Positions 27,569 to 38,020 of a stretch of 64,000 nt of DNA are shown here, in pieces. Origin of the DNA: Salinicola sp. (GTDB lineage: Bacteria; Pseudomonadota; Gammaproteobacteria; Pseudomonadales; Halomonadaceae). The DNA lies in contig NZNW01000095.1 in the NCBI GenBank assembly GCA_002695065.1, positions 1-64,000 on the forward strand, written 5' to 3'. Below the pieces are notes generated by a model. It saw only the letters and a program-made list of their open reading frames with translations, was not told the DNA's origin and made no database searches. A program made the position numbers and the translations under genes. The stretch's first letter is position 1. Each line of letters begins with the position of its first letter.

Positions 27569-29332
27569 ATGAGCGATTCATCGGATAGACCCCACAACAA
27601 GCGCCGACTGCGCTCGGCCCAGTGGTTCGGTACCGCCGACAAGAACGGCTTCATGTACCGCAGCTGGATGAAGAACCAGGGCATTCCGGACCACGAGTTC
27701 CAGGGCAAGCCGATCATCGGCATCTGCAACACCTGGTCGGAACTGACACCCTGCAACGCGCACTTCCGCAAGCTCGCCGAGCACGTCAAGAAGGGCGTGC
27801 TCGAGGCTGGCGGCTATCCGGTGGAGTTCCCGGTGTTCTCCAACGGCGAGTCCAACCTGAGGCCGACGGCGATGTTCACCCGCAACCTCGCCAGCATGGA
27901 TGTCGAGGAGGCGATTCGCGGCAATCCCATGGATGCCGTGGTGCTGCTGGTGGGCTGCGACAAGACCACGCCGGCGCTGCTGATGGGGGCGGCGAGCTGC
28001 GACATTCCGACGATCGTGGTGACCGGCGGGCCGATGCTCAACGGCAAGCACGAGGGCAAGGACATCGGGTCGGGGACCGTGGTCTGGAGGCTCTCCGAAG
28101 AGGTCAAGGCCGGCAAGATATCGATCCATGACTTCATGGCCGCCGAAGCCGGCATGTCGCGCTCGGCCGGCACCTGCAACACCATGGGCACGGCCTCGAC
28201 CATGGCGTGCATGGCGGAGTCGCTGGGGGTGTCGCTGCCGCACAACGCCGCGATTCCGGCGGTGGATTCGCGCCGCTACGTGCTCGCTCATCTCTCCGGC
28301 AACCGCATCGTCGAGATGGTCGACGAGGATCTCAAGCTGTCGAAGGTGCTGACCCGCGAGGCGTTCGAGAACGCGATTCGCACCAACGCCGCCATCGGCG
28401 GTTCGACCAATGCGGTGATCCATCTCAAGGCGATCGCCGGGCGCATCGGGGTCGACCTGCCGCTGGACGACTGGACCCGAATCGGCCGCGGCACGCCGAC
28501 CATCGTCGATCTGCAGCCCTCCGGGCGCTTCCTGATGGAGGAGTTCTACTACGCGGGCGGGTTGCCGGCCGTGCTGCGCCGGCTGGGCGAGGCCGACCGC
28601 CTGCCCCACAAGGACGCCCTGACCGTCAACGGCAAGACGATCTGGGAAAACGTTCAGGACGCGCCGCACTACAACGACGAGGTGATTCGCCCGCTGGACA
28701 ACCCGCTGCGCGACGATGGCGGCATCTGTATCCTGCGCGGCAACCTGGCACCCAACGGTGCGGTGCTCAAGCCCTCTGCGGCCAGTCCCGAGCTGATGAG
28801 GCATCGCGGTCGCGCGGTGGTATTCGAGAACTTCGACGACTACAAGGCGCGCATCAACGATCCCGAGCTTGAGGTCGAGGCCGACGACATCCTGGTGCTG
28901 AAGCACTGCGGGCCGCGGGGTTATCACGGCATGGCGGAAGTCGGCAACATGGGCCTGCCGCCCAAGATCCTCGAGCAGGGCATCACCGACATGGTGCGTA
29001 TCTCCGATGCCCGCATGAGTGGTACCGCCTACGGCACGGTGGTGCTGCACGTGGCCCCGGAGGCGGCCGCCGGCGGACCGCTGGCGGCCGTCCACAACGG
29101 CGACTGGATCAGCCTGGACTGTGACAGCGGCAAGCTGGAGCTCGAGGTCGACGACGCCGAGATCGCGCGTCGTCTGGCCGAGGTCGACCCGACCGCGGCG
29201 TCGAACCGGATCGCCAGCAGCGGCGGCTATCGCCAGCTCTACATCGAACGGGTGCTGCAGGCCGACGAGGGGTGCGACTTCGACTTCCTGCGCGGCTGCC
29301 GGGGCGCGGAGGTGCCGCGGCACTCGCACTGA
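27569..29332 (+). CDS. IlvD/EDD-family sugar-acid dehydratase, L-arabonate dehydratase type
   Basis: 587-residue Fe-S dehydratase. It has the three cluster cysteines of the family (Cys in GICNTWSELTPCN, VGCDKTTPALL and SGTCNTMGTAST) and the catalytic-type serine in SDARMSGTAYG. The N-terminal pattern LRSAQWFG...RSWMKNQGIPDHEF and overall sequence fit the L-arabonate dehydratase group of Rhizobium and Azospirillum rather than IlvD proper. It would convert L-arabonate (or D-fuconate/D-galactonate) to the 2-keto-3-deoxy acid in the cytosol. Next to the GntP permease and AraFGH-type importer, this points to non-phosphorylative sugar oxidation. GAGAGAGAG precedes ATG 27569. Confidence 0.85.
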   Translation: MSDSSDRPHNKRRLRSAQWFGTADKNGFMYRSWMKNQGIPDHEFQGKPIIGICNTWSELTPCNAHFRKLAEHVKKGVLEAGGYPVEFPVFSNGESNLRPTAMFTRNLASMDVEEAIRGNPMDAVVLLVGCDKTTPALLMGAASCDIPTIVVTGGPMLNGKHEGKDIGSGTVVWRLSEEVKAGKISIHDFMAAEAGMSRSAGTCNTMGTASTMACMAESLGVSLPHNAAIPAVDSRRYVLAHLSGNRIVEMVDEDLKLSKVLTREAFENAIRTNAAIGGSTNAVIHLKAIAGRIGVDLPLDDWTRIGRGTPTIVDLQPSGRFLMEEFYYAGGLPAVLRRLGEADRLPHKDALTVNGKTIWENVQDAPHYNDEVIRPLDNPLRDDGGICILRGNLAPNGAVLKPSAASPELMRHRGRAVVFENFDDYKARINDPELEVEADDILVLKHCGPRGYHGMAEVGNMGLPPKILEQGITDMVRISDARMSGTAYGTVVLHVAPEAAAGGPLAAVHNGDWISLDCDSGKLELEVDDAEIARRLAEVDPTAASNRIASSGGYRQLYIERVLQADEGCDFDFLRGCRGAEVPRHSH

Positions 29333-29367
29333 GGTGGCGGCAGGGCGGATTCAGAACGCCACTTGCG

Positions 29368-29787
29368 TCATTCGCCCATCAGCGTGGCGGTGATCCTTCG
29401 GGCACCGCCTTGCTGGCGATGTTCGCCCAGCCAGATGCCCTGCCAGGTGCCGGTGAGCAGGCGGCCGTTTTCCACCGCCAGGGTCAGTTGGGTGCCGAAC
29501 AGGCTCGCCAGCACGTGAGCGGGCATGTCGTCCGGGCCCTCCAGCGTATGCCGCATCCCGGGGAGGTTCTCGGGAGCCAGCTGGCTGGCGAACAGCGCCA
29601 TGTCGTGGCGCACGTCCGGGTCGGCGTTCTCGTTCAGGGTCAGCGAGGCCGAGGTGTGCATCAACTGCAGATGGAGCAGGCCGGTACGGATCTCGGCCAG
29701 CCGCGGCAGTGCCGCCAGGACCTCGTCGGTGACCAGATGAAAGCCGCGCGGGCGCGCGGTGAGCGTGAAGGGTTGACGATGCCACAT
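29368..29787 (-). CDS. YjbQ-family protein (UPF0047)
   Basis: 139 residues with the UPF0047 core: LTARPRGFHLVTDEVLAAL, GLLHLQLMHTSASLTLNENADPDVRHDM and the closing GTWQGIWLGEHR. Metal-type histidines and the GTWQ loop are present. Some members show thiamine-phosphate synthase activity in vitro; the true role is unknown. ATG 29787 (MWHRQPF) follows GAGGAG; the longer frame upstream has no ribosome site. It converges on the dehydratase gene with a 35-bp gap. Confidence 0.85.
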   Translation of the reverse strand: MWHRQPFTLTARPRGFHLVTDEVLAALPRLAEIRTGLLHLQLMHTSASLTLNENADPDVRHDMALFASQLAPENLPGMRHTLEGPDDMPAHVLASLFGTQLTLAVENGRLLTGTWQGIWLGEHRQQGGARRITATLMGE

Positions 29788-30038
29788 GGCCGAGACTCCT
29801 CGATCGGTTTTCTGAAAGTCGGCATGACCGGTCGGGACTGGGTGAGGTGCCGACGCGCCGCGGGGGCTGTCTGGGACCAAAGTCCGCTGGTCACGCCGTT
29901 TGGCGGTGTCCTACTCTGACATGTCCGATCCCCCGGCTGCGAGCCTCGAGGCCGCTGGCGGATGGTGCATCTTTCGCCGTACTCGCACCGCAATCGGCGG
30001 CAATGTCGTCTTCATGTGGCACAAACCAGGAGTGCGTC

Positions 30039-30824
30039 ATGACTACCCCTCGTCTTTACATGTTCCAGACCGGCACGCTCAAGTGCCGGGTGTGCAATAT
30101 CAAGATGAATGCGGGGCTGGATGAGTACGAGATCCCCGTGCCCTGGTATCTCATCACGCACCCGGAGGGAAATGTCGTCATCGATGGTGGCTGTGCCGTC
30201 GAGTGCGCCAGCGATCCCGAGAAGCACTGGGGCGATATCACCGCGGTCTATTGGCCCGTGATGCGTGAGGAGGAAGGTTGTGTCCAGGCGCTGAAGAGTT
30301 TCGGCCTCGAACCCGAGGACATCCGCTATGTCCTGCACAGCCATCTGCACCTGGACCATACCGGTGCCACGGGCCGATTCCCGAATGCCACTCATATCGT
30401 CAGACGTCGCGAATACGAGTATGCCATGGCCCCGGACTGGTTCTCCGCCGGCGGCTATATTCGCGCGGACTTCGACCGCCCCGGATTGAAGTGGCATCTG
30501 CTCGAGGATGGCGACGACGGCTACGACGTCTTCGGCGACGGCACCATTCGTTTCATCTTCACGCCCGGCCATGCACCCGGGCATGCCAGTTTCCTGCTCC
30601 GCTTGCCCGAGACCGGGCCGGTGCTGTTGGCCGTGGACGCGGCTTACACCACCGATCACTGGGAGGAGAAGGCCTTGCCGGGCTTTCTGGCCTCGACCGT
30701 GGACACGGTGCGATCCGTGCGCAAATTGCATGCCCTGGTCGAGAAGACCGGCGCACTCGTGGTGACCGGGCATGACCCGGTGGCATGGCCGACATTCCGT
30801 CATGCGCCCGAATACTACTCGTGA
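30039..30824 (+). CDS. Metallo-beta-lactamase-fold lactonase, AttM/AiiB (AHL lactonase) family
   Basis: 261 residues. The dinuclear zinc motif HLHLDH (in HSHLHLDHTGATGRFPN) plus a later His in TPGHAPGHASF and the closing TGHDP match quorum-quenching lactonases. The opening RLYMFQTGTLKCRVCNIKMN...EIPVPWYLITHPEGNVVIDGG is also typical. Family substrates are N-acyl homoserine lactones and gamma-butyrolactone; other lactones are possible. ATG 30039 is set by CAGGAG six bases before. It is followed 111 bp later by a zinc alcohol dehydrogenase, echoing the lactonase/dehydrogenase pairing of Agrobacterium attLM, though the dehydrogenase families differ. Confidence 0.82.
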   Translation: MTTPRLYMFQTGTLKCRVCNIKMNAGLDEYEIPVPWYLITHPEGNVVIDGGCAVECASDPEKHWGDITAVYWPVMREEEGCVQALKSFGLEPEDIRYVLHSHLHLDHTGATGRFPNATHIVRRREYEYAMAPDWFSAGGYIRADFDRPGLKWHLLEDGDDGYDVFGDGTIRFIFTPGHAPGHASFLLRLPETGPVLLAVDAAYTTDHWEEKALPGFLASTVDTVRSVRKLHALVEKTGALVVTGHDPVAWPTFRHAPEYYS

Positions 30825-30935
30825 TCATGGCTCTTCATCACGACTCCTCTCTGATCGTGCCGCCAGGCAGACGAACGTAAACCACGCCCGGCTCGTTCAA
30901 GCGAGCCAGGGCGATCCGTGAAATGGGATGCTGAT

Positions 30936-32063
30936 ATGAAAATCCATGCCGCCGTGATTCATGAAATGCACAGGCCCCGACCCTACCGGGAATCGATGCC
31001 GCTGTCGGTCGAGGAGGTCGAGCTGGAGGGGCCGGGACCGGGTGAGGTTCTGGTCAAGATGCGTGCCGCCGGGCTGTGTCATTCGGATCTGTCCACGATC
31101 AACGGGGACCGGCCACGACCGTTGCCGATGGTGCTGGGGCACGAGGCGGCCGGCGAGGTCGCCGAAGTCGGCGAGGGCGTCACCGATCTCGCCCCCGGCG
31201 ACCACGTGGTGTTCTCGTTCGCGCCCAGTTGCGGTGGCTGCGCCTCCTGCCTGTCGGGACGGGCGGCGCTGTGCCGCCCCGGCGCGGCCGCGAACCTGGC
31301 GGGTCACCTGCTGGGTGGCGGGATGCGGCTGCACAAGGGCGGCGAGAAGATCTATCACCATATCGGCGTCTCCGGGTTTGCGGAATACGCCGTGGCGTCG
31401 CGGCGCTCGCTGACCCGAATCGATCCCGAGCTGCCGTTCCATATCGCGGCACTGTTCGGCTGTGCGGTACTCACCGGCGTCGGCGCGCTGGTCCACACCG
31501 CCGGGCTGCGGCTGGGCCAGTCGGTGCTGGTGGTGGGCCTCGGCGGTGTCGGCCTGGCGGCGGTGATGGGGGCCGTCGGCGGTGGCGCGCGTCAGGTGAT
31601 CGCGGCGGATATCGCACCGGACAAGCTGGAGACCGCCAAGGCGATGGGCGCGACGCACATCGTCAACAGCGGCGATCCCGACGCCGTCGAACAGGTGCGC
31701 GAGATCAGCGGCGGCGGGGTGGACATCGCCGCCGAGTTCGCGGGCGTCGCCAAGGCGCTCGAGTTCGCCTATGAATCCACCGGCCGCGGCGGCACCACCG
31801 TGACCTCCGGGCTGCCGCATCCGGACGTGCGCTTCGCCATCAGTCCGACGCGAATGGTGGCCGAGGAGCGTACCCTCAAGGGTTCCTACCTCGGCGGACA
31901 CGTGCCGTCGCTGGATGTGCCGGAATACATCGCGCTTTATCAGTCCGGCCGCCTGCCGGTGGATCGGCTGCTGACCCATCGCCTGAAGCTGGACGAGATC
32001 AATGTCGGTTTCGACCGTCTGGCCAACGGCGAGGCGATTCGCCAGATCATCGATTTCGACTGA
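30936..32063 (+). CDS. Zinc-dependent alcohol dehydrogenase (MDR family)
   Basis: 375 residues. Catalytic-zinc ligands are in AAGLCHSDLSTINGDR and GHEAAGEV, and the structural-zinc lobe is C-GGC-SC-...-C (CGGCASCLSGRAALC). The NAD loop GLGGVGLAAVMGAVGGG is near residues 195-212. It resembles the class III / aryl-alcohol type with a long loop after the structural lobe (HLLGGGMRLHKGGEKIYHH). The substrate is unknown; position after the lactonase gene suggests a hydroxy-acid or alcohol. ATG 30936 (MKIHAAVIHEM) is used, but GTG 30918 six codons upstream is possible because neither has a strong ribosome site. Confidence 0.85.
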   Translation: MKIHAAVIHEMHRPRPYRESMPLSVEEVELEGPGPGEVLVKMRAAGLCHSDLSTINGDRPRPLPMVLGHEAAGEVAEVGEGVTDLAPGDHVVFSFAPSCGGCASCLSGRAALCRPGAAANLAGHLLGGGMRLHKGGEKIYHHIGVSGFAEYAVASRRSLTRIDPELPFHIAALFGCAVLTGVGALVHTAGLRLGQSVLVVGLGGVGLAAVMGAVGGGARQVIAADIAPDKLETAKAMGATHIVNSGDPDAVEQVREISGGGVDIAAEFAGVAKALEFAYESTGRGGTTVTSGLPHPDVRFAISPTRMVAEERTLKGSYLGGHVPSLDVPEYIALYQSGRLPVDRLLTHRLKLDEINVGFDRLANGEAIRQIIDFD

Positions 32064-32180
32064 TTGCGTCCGGGCCCCCCGGTGGAGTCGCGGCCTGGTG
32101 TATCATGGCTGCCTCCCGACATCCGCCGCGCGAAGTGGATGCAGTGTGGGGACCGACTGCTAGGCTTGAAGGAGTCCCGA

Positions 32181-32212
32181 AGGGGTAGCCAAGGTGATGG
32201 CTACCCCTTTCG
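32181..32212 (+). terminator. Hairpin terminator between the alcohol dehydrogenase gene and fumC
   Basis: A perfect 10-bp stem AGGGGTAGCC (32181-32190) / GGCTACCCCT (32199-32208) with an 8-nt loop and a short T-rich tail. It lies 35 bp before fumC, so it ends the previous unit or acts as a leader attenuator. Confidence 0.7.
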
Positions 32213-32242
32213 CATTTCATCCGTCATCGATAGGAGAAGGTC

Positions 32243-33622
<1,380 letters not shown>

Positions 33623-33693
33623 CTTCCGCTTCCCCTCCGGACGCTGTTTCTCGCCACGGACCCCCGTGAGCGGTTGCGTTCTCTGCAGCCCAT

Positions 33694-33727
33694 ACGACAA
33701 CGCCACCCGGTCGGGTGGCGTTGTCGT
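33694..33727. terminator. Long hairpin between convergent fumC and EEP-family genes
   Basis: A perfect 15-bp stem: arm 33694-33708 (ACGACAACGCCACCC), a GGTC loop (33709-33712), and the complementary arm 33713-33727. No T run follows on either strand, so it may act as a 3' stabiliser or a Rho-dependent stop for both genes rather than an intrinsic terminator. Confidence 0.55.
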
Positions 33728-33757
33728 CGAGCGAAGATCGCCTCGGGCGAATAGGGT

Positions 33758-34834
33758 TCAGACCGGCGCCTCGCCTTGACGGTCCTGAGCCTCCTCGATG
33801 GTCTCCTCCGCGTCCTCTTGCTCGTCGCTATCGGCCTTTTCGGGCTCGTTCTCGGCTGCGCGGGTCGGGTTGTAGCGCATCGTCACCAGGATCGGGAAGT
33901 GATCGGATCCTATCTCCGGCAATCGCTCCATGTGGACGAGAGTGAAATGCTCGGTGACGAAGACGTGATCCAGGGGCCAGCGCAGCATCGGATATTTAGC
34001 GTGGAAGGTGCTGTACTGACCGCGTCCGCGACGCAGGTCGAGCATGCCGCTGATTTTGCAGAACAGTTTTGTCGTCGGTGACCAGGCAACGTCGTTGAGA
34101 TCCCCGGCAACGACGGTGGGGGCGCTGCTTTCGGCGATGGTCTGGCCCACCAGCAGCAGTTCCGCGTCGCGCCATAGCGACTCATCGCTCTCCGATGGCG
34201 CGGGCGGCCGCGGGTGCAGCGCGTGGAGGCGGATACGGCTACCGTCCCTCAGCTTCACCCAGGCGTGGATCGAGGGGATGTCGTCCTGGATCAGCCATTT
34301 GACCTCGACATCTTCCAACGGCAGCCGGGAGTAGAGGTGCATCCCGTAGAGATTGTCGAGAGGGATACGCACCGCTTCCGGCATCGACTTGCCGATGGCG
34401 GCGTCCAGTTGATCTCCCCACCACTGATCGGACTCCAGCGTCAGCAGGATATCGGGCTCGTGCTCGTGTATCAGGTCGATCAACTTCGATGCCTGGCGAT
34501 TGGGGGTCAATACATTGGAAACGAGCAGCTTGAGTTCGTGTTCCGGCGCGTATGAGTTGGATTTGACTACCGTACATCTGGCCAGGGGGGTCCACGGGTA
34601 GATGCGTGCCCACTGGATGAGTGCCGCGATCACGCTGGCGGCGACGCCGGCCCAATGCCACCACTCGACGGGTTCGAACGCAAGCTGGATCAGCGCCAGA
34701 GCGGTGGCGACGATGGCGATCTGAAGCAGCGGGAAATCGAAACTGCGAACGCTCCAGTGGCGAAATCGCGTGTAAGGCGCCAGCGTGATCAACAGCGCGA
34801 GACAACCGAGACAGCTAAACAGAAGTTGCAGCAA
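33758..34834 (-). CDS. Membrane-anchored endonuclease/exonuclease/phosphatase (EEP) family protein
   Basis: 358 residues: two or three N-terminal membrane segments (about 1-75), then an EEP domain (about 100-320) with LLVSNVLTPNR, a metal-site glutamate in PDILLTLESDQWW, GDLNDVAWSPTTKLF with catalytic Asp and Asn, and the terminal GSDHFPILVTM with Asp-His. The last 30 residues are strongly acidic and low complexity (EPEKADSDEQEDAEE). The domain probably faces the periplasm. The substrate (nucleic acid, phospholipid or other phosphodiester) is not evident. Convergent with fumC. Confidence 0.82.
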   Translation of the reverse strand: MLQLLFSCLGCLALLITLAPYTRFRHWSVRSFDFPLLQIAIVATALALIQLAFEPVEWWHWAGVAASVIAALIQWARIYPWTPLARCTVVKSNSYAPEHELKLLVSNVLTPNRQASKLIDLIHEHEPDILLTLESDQWWGDQLDAAIGKSMPEAVRIPLDNLYGMHLYSRLPLEDVEVKWLIQDDIPSIHAWVKLRDGSRIRLHALHPRPPAPSESDESLWRDAELLLVGQTIAESSAPTVVAGDLNDVAWSPTTKLFCKISGMLDLRRGRGQYSTFHAKYPMLRWPLDHVFVTEHFTLVHMERLPEIGSDHFPILVTMRYNPTRAAENEPEKADSDEQEDAEETIEEAQDRQGEAPV

Positions 34835-34945
34835 GGGAGGATTCCTTGTATCGGGATAGGGCGCCGTGCAGGGCCAAGCGTAGCAGAAACGCCATTCGTA
34901 CCCTCGACAGTATGACTTCCCGGAAACCTCGTGGCAGCTAATCCC

Positions 34946-36472
34946 TCATGATACTTTGGCTAAAGGGCCCGACATGTCGATGGCGGGATGCTGATCGAGG
35001 TAGCGCGACAAGGTTTCTCGCTCATCGTTGGTCAGGCGCAGTCCCAGCTTGCTGCGTCGCCACAGGATGTCCTCGCTGGTGCGTGCCCACTCGTGCTCGA
35101 CCAGGTAGTCGACTTCGGCACGGGTGAGGCCACCACCGAAAGGCTGGCCGAGATCCTCCTGGCTCTGCTTGCCGTCCAGGAAAGTGAGACAGAGCGAGCC
35201 GTAGCTGGACGCGAACCGCTCGGCACATTCCCGGCCGAGAAACGGATATTCACCCACCAGGCGATCGGCGAACGCGTGGCGCGATTCGATATCGCCGCCG
35301 GGCAGTTTGGCGGTGGCCGTCCAGGGTTGTCCCATGGCAGGCAGCAATGGCTCGAGTTTACGCATGGCCGCCTCGGCCAGCTTGCGGTAGGTGGTGATCT
35401 TGCCGCCGAAGATCGACAGCATCGGTGCACCGTGCCGGTCGAGGTCGAGGGTGTAGTCCCGGGTCATGGCCGAGGGATTCTCCGACTCGTCGTCGCACAG
35501 CGGGCGGACACCGGCATAGGTCGCGACGACGTCCTCGCGACCGAGCTGCCTGACGAAGTGCGAGTTGAGCACCTCGAGCAGATAGTCGATCTCCTCGTCG
35601 TTGATACGGACCCGGGAGGGGTCGCCCTGGTAACGGCGATCGGTGGTGCCGATCAGGCTGTAGCGCTGCTGATAGGGCAGCACGAAGACGATGCGGCCAT
35701 CCTGGTTCTGGAGGATGTAGGCGCGGTCGTCGTCGTTGAGGCGCGGCACGATCAGGTGGCTGCCCTGGATCATGCGGATGCCGTAGCGCGAGTCGCGCTT
35801 GGCATTGCCCTTGACGAAAGACTCCACCCAGGGGCCGGCGGCATTGACCAGCACCTTGCCCCGCTGCTCCTGGCGCTCCCCGGTATCCAGGTTTTCGAGA
35901 CTTACCACCCACTGGCCCTGCTCCTCGCGAGCCTCGACGCAACGCGTGCGGACCCGGATGTCGGCCCCTTTTTCCCGCGCCTGGAGCGCGTTCAGCACGA
36001 CCAGTCGGGCATCGTCCACCCAGCAGTCGGAATACTCGAACCCGCGCTTGATCGTCGGCACCAGCGGGCTTTCCGAACCGAATCGCAGGCGCTTGGCATT
36101 GGGCAGGCTGTCGCGGTGGCTGAGATGATCGTAGAGAAAGAGGCCCGCGCGAATCATCCAGCCAGGGCGCAGGTGCGGCTGATGGGGGAGAATGAAGCGC
36201 AGCGGCCAGACGATGTGCGGCGCCTTGCGCAGCATGACTTCCCGTTCCTTCAGCGCTTCGCGCACCAGGCGAAACTCGCGGTGCTCGAGATAGCGCAATC
36301 CTCCGTGGATCAGCTTGCTGCTGGCGGATGAGGTGGCACTGGCCAGGTCCGACTGCTCGCACAGCAGCACGGAGAGGCCCCGGCCGGCGGCGTCGTTGGC
36401 GATGCCGGTGCCATTGATGCCGCCGCCGACGACGATGAGGTCATGGACGTGGTGCTGTGTCGTTGAGGCCAT
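34946..36472 (-). CDS. glpD: Aerobic glycerol-3-phosphate dehydrogenase
   Basis: 508-residue FAD enzyme on the inner face of the membrane, oxidising glycerol-3-phosphate to DHAP and passing electrons to ubiquinone. The dinucleotide-binding stretch DLIVVGGGINGTGIANDAAGRGLSV opens the protein. SSKLIHGGLRYLE, GPWVESF and SIFGGKITTYRKLAE are conserved GlpD blocks, and the C-terminal cap carries LVEHEWARTSEDILWRRSKLGL. It is transcribed after glpR with GlpR-operator-like sites between them. glpK and glpF are not in the window. Confidence 0.97.
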   Translation of the reverse strand: MASTTQHHVHDLIVVGGGINGTGIANDAAGRGLSVLLCEQSDLASATSSASSKLIHGGLRYLEHREFRLVREALKEREVMLRKAPHIVWPLRFILPHQPHLRPGWMIRAGLFLYDHLSHRDSLPNAKRLRFGSESPLVPTIKRGFEYSDCWVDDARLVVLNALQAREKGADIRVRTRCVEAREEQGQWVVSLENLDTGERQEQRGKVLVNAAGPWVESFVKGNAKRDSRYGIRMIQGSHLIVPRLNDDDRAYILQNQDGRIVFVLPYQQRYSLIGTTDRRYQGDPSRVRINDEEIDYLLEVLNSHFVRQLGREDVVATYAGVRPLCDDESENPSAMTRDYTLDLDRHGAPMLSIFGGKITTYRKLAEAAMRKLEPLLPAMGQPWTATAKLPGGDIESRHAFADRLVGEYPFLGRECAERFASSYGSLCLTFLDGKQSQEDLGQPFGGGLTRAEVDYLVEHEWARTSEDILWRRSKLGLRLTNDERETLSRYLDQHPAIDMSGPLAKVS

Positions 36473-36501
36473 ACCGTCCTCCGGAGGAATGATGGTTCGG
36501 T

Positions 36502-36521
36502 TATGTTCGAATACGAAAATA
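36502..36521. promoter_or_regulatory. GlpR-type operator upstream of glpD
   Basis: TATGTTCGAATACGAAAATA differs by one base from the E. coli GlpR operator consensus WATGTTCGWTAWCGAACATW. A further perfect half site, CGAACAT, is at 36535-36541. Both lie 30-70 bp before the glpD start, in the 188-bp glpR-glpD gap. Confidence 0.75.
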
Positions 36522-36660
36522 GATTAATCACTTCCGAACATCAATAGGCGTGAGACGGTTTCCTCGATCCTATGGGGAGGCGCGATGGGGAGTGAAAAGG
36601 CAACGGGTTGACTGGTGACAAGGCCGGCGCATGGCCGGCTGATTGCAGGGGGCCTCGAGA

Positions 36661-37467
36661 TCAGCCGGCGTGGGCGGGCAGGGTCTCGATATCCGCGGGT
36701 ATCGAAGGATCGGCGACGTAGAGCGCCACATCATGCTCGCGCATCAATCGACGCAGCGCATCGGGTGGTTGGCGATCGGTGAAAAAGGCATTGATCTGGC
36801 TGAGGTTGCCCTGGCGTACCACGGCGTTGCGGTGGAACTTCGAATGATCCGCTGCCAGGAAAACCTGGCGGGAGTTGCGCAGGATGGCCTGCGCCACGCG
36901 GACTTCCTGATAGTCGAATTCCAGCAGCGAGCCATCGCCATCGATGCCGCTGATGCCGATGATGCCGTAGTCGACCTTGAACTGATTGATGAAATCGATG
37001 GTGGCCTCGCCGATGATGCCGCCGTCCCGCGAGCGAACCTGGCCGCCGGCGACGATGACATTGAAGTCGGTCTTGTGCTGCAGAATGGCCGCCACGTTGA
37101 GGTTGTTGGTGATGACCTCGAGCCCGCTGTGCTGGCACAGCGCTTCGGCGATGAACTCATTGCTGGTGCCGATGTTGATGAACAGCGACGAGGAGTCGGG
37201 AATGTGGCTCGCCAGCATTTCGGCGATACGGCGCTTGGCGTCCAGGTTCAGCGTCTTGCGCGTGTGATAGGCGGTGTTGACGGTGCTCGACTCCAGGCCC
37301 GCGCCGCCATGGACACGTTTGACGACGCCCTCTTCCGCCAGTTGATTGAGATCGCGGCGCACCGTCTGGGGCGTGACGTCGAAGTCTCTGGCGAGCTGTT
37401 CGATCGAGGCATAGCCTTGCCGCTTGACCAGCTCGACGATGGCTTCGTGACGTTCCTGCTGTGTCAT
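36661..37467 (-). CDS. glpR: DeoR-family glycerol-3-phosphate regulon repressor
   Basis: 268 residues. The N-terminal DeoR helix-turn-helix is [47 protein letters not shown] (about 1-47), followed by a sugar-phosphate-binding DeoRC domain with [30 protein letters not shown]. It should repress glp genes in the absence of glycerol-3-phosphate. The start ATG 37467 is preceded by AGGAAA; the frame extends upstream through non-conserved sequence. It is upstream of glpD on the same strand, and GlpR-like operators appear before both glpD and the glycerol importer. Confidence 0.92.
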   Translation of the reverse strand: MTQQERHEAIVELVKRQGYASIEQLARDFDVTPQTVRRDLNQLAEEGVVKRVHGGAGLESSTVNTAYHTRKTLNLDAKRRIAEMLASHIPDSSSLFINIGTSNEFIAEALCQHSGLEVITNNLNVAAILQHKTDFNVIVAGGQVRSRDGGIIGEATIDFINQFKVDYGIIGISGIDGDGSLLEFDYQEVRVAQAILRNSRQVFLAADHSKFHRNAVVRQGNLSQINAFFTDRQPPDALRRLMREHDVALYVADPSIPADIETLPAHAG

Positions 37468-37915
37468 GGTGGTTTCCTGCCGCGTTCCGTTGACGATTCT
37501 GTGACTGATCCGAGCCGGCAGTTTATCAAAGCTGTAGGCCTTGCCGTTGTCTCGGTTGGCCGTATCGGGGCCTTCATGGCTACGACCATGGTCTAGGTGT
37601 TGGAAAGCGAATTCGCATTGTTGCCAATCGAAAACGAAGATGGGCAGGGTGTCTCGGTCATCTGGCCTGCGGCAGCGCCATGCTGGAGGGCTCCTTCCGC
37701 AATCTGGGAAAACGGAAAGGGCCGACAGGGGCATCGCCTCGACGTGGCGGCATTGGGGCGCACCGGGGACGCCCGACGCCAACGCCGTGTTCCGGGAGGA
37801 ATTGTCTCGCCGTGACAGGCAGTTGAGGTCAGTTTTTTTACGGCCAGAGGGTTGCATTCCGTGTCCGCCCGGGTAGAATTCGCATCCGTTGTCACGGCGA
37901 GCCCGTCGTCATTGC
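37468..37915 (+). promoter_or_regulatory. glpR to tRNA gap with a tRNA promoter
   Basis: This 448-bp gap carries no convincing gene. At its right end TTGCAT (37852-37857) and TAGAAT (37874-37879) are spaced 16 bp and lie about 36 bp before the first tRNA, a good sigma-70-type promoter for the tRNA pair. The rest shows nothing I can name. Confidence 0.6.
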
Positions 37916-37992
37916 AGGACCGTAGCTCAGTTGGTTAGAGCGCCACGTTGACATCGTGGAGGTCAGCGGTTCAAATCCGCTCGGTCCTACCA
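37916..37992 (+). tRNA. tRNA-Val (anticodon GAC), copy 1
   Basis: 77 bases with an encoded CCA end. The cloverleaf closes with acceptor AGGACCG/CGGTCCT, D stem GCTC/GAGC, anticodon stem CCACG/CGTGG with loop TTGACAT (anticodon GAC at 37950-37952), and T stem AGCGG/CCGCT. Reads GUC and GUU valine codons. Confidence 0.96.
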
Positions 37993-38020
37993 GTTCACAT
38001 GGGCGTGCGACAATATCTTC

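Noticed and set aside
27578-29329. 583-codon frame antisense to the dehydratase gene
   Set aside because: The sense strand encodes a full IlvD/EDD protein; the antisense product has no domain.
8257-30824. luxS and the lactonase as one quorum-sensing module
   Set aside because: They are 22 kb apart and act on different signal classes (AI-2 versus lactones); no synthase or receptor is present.
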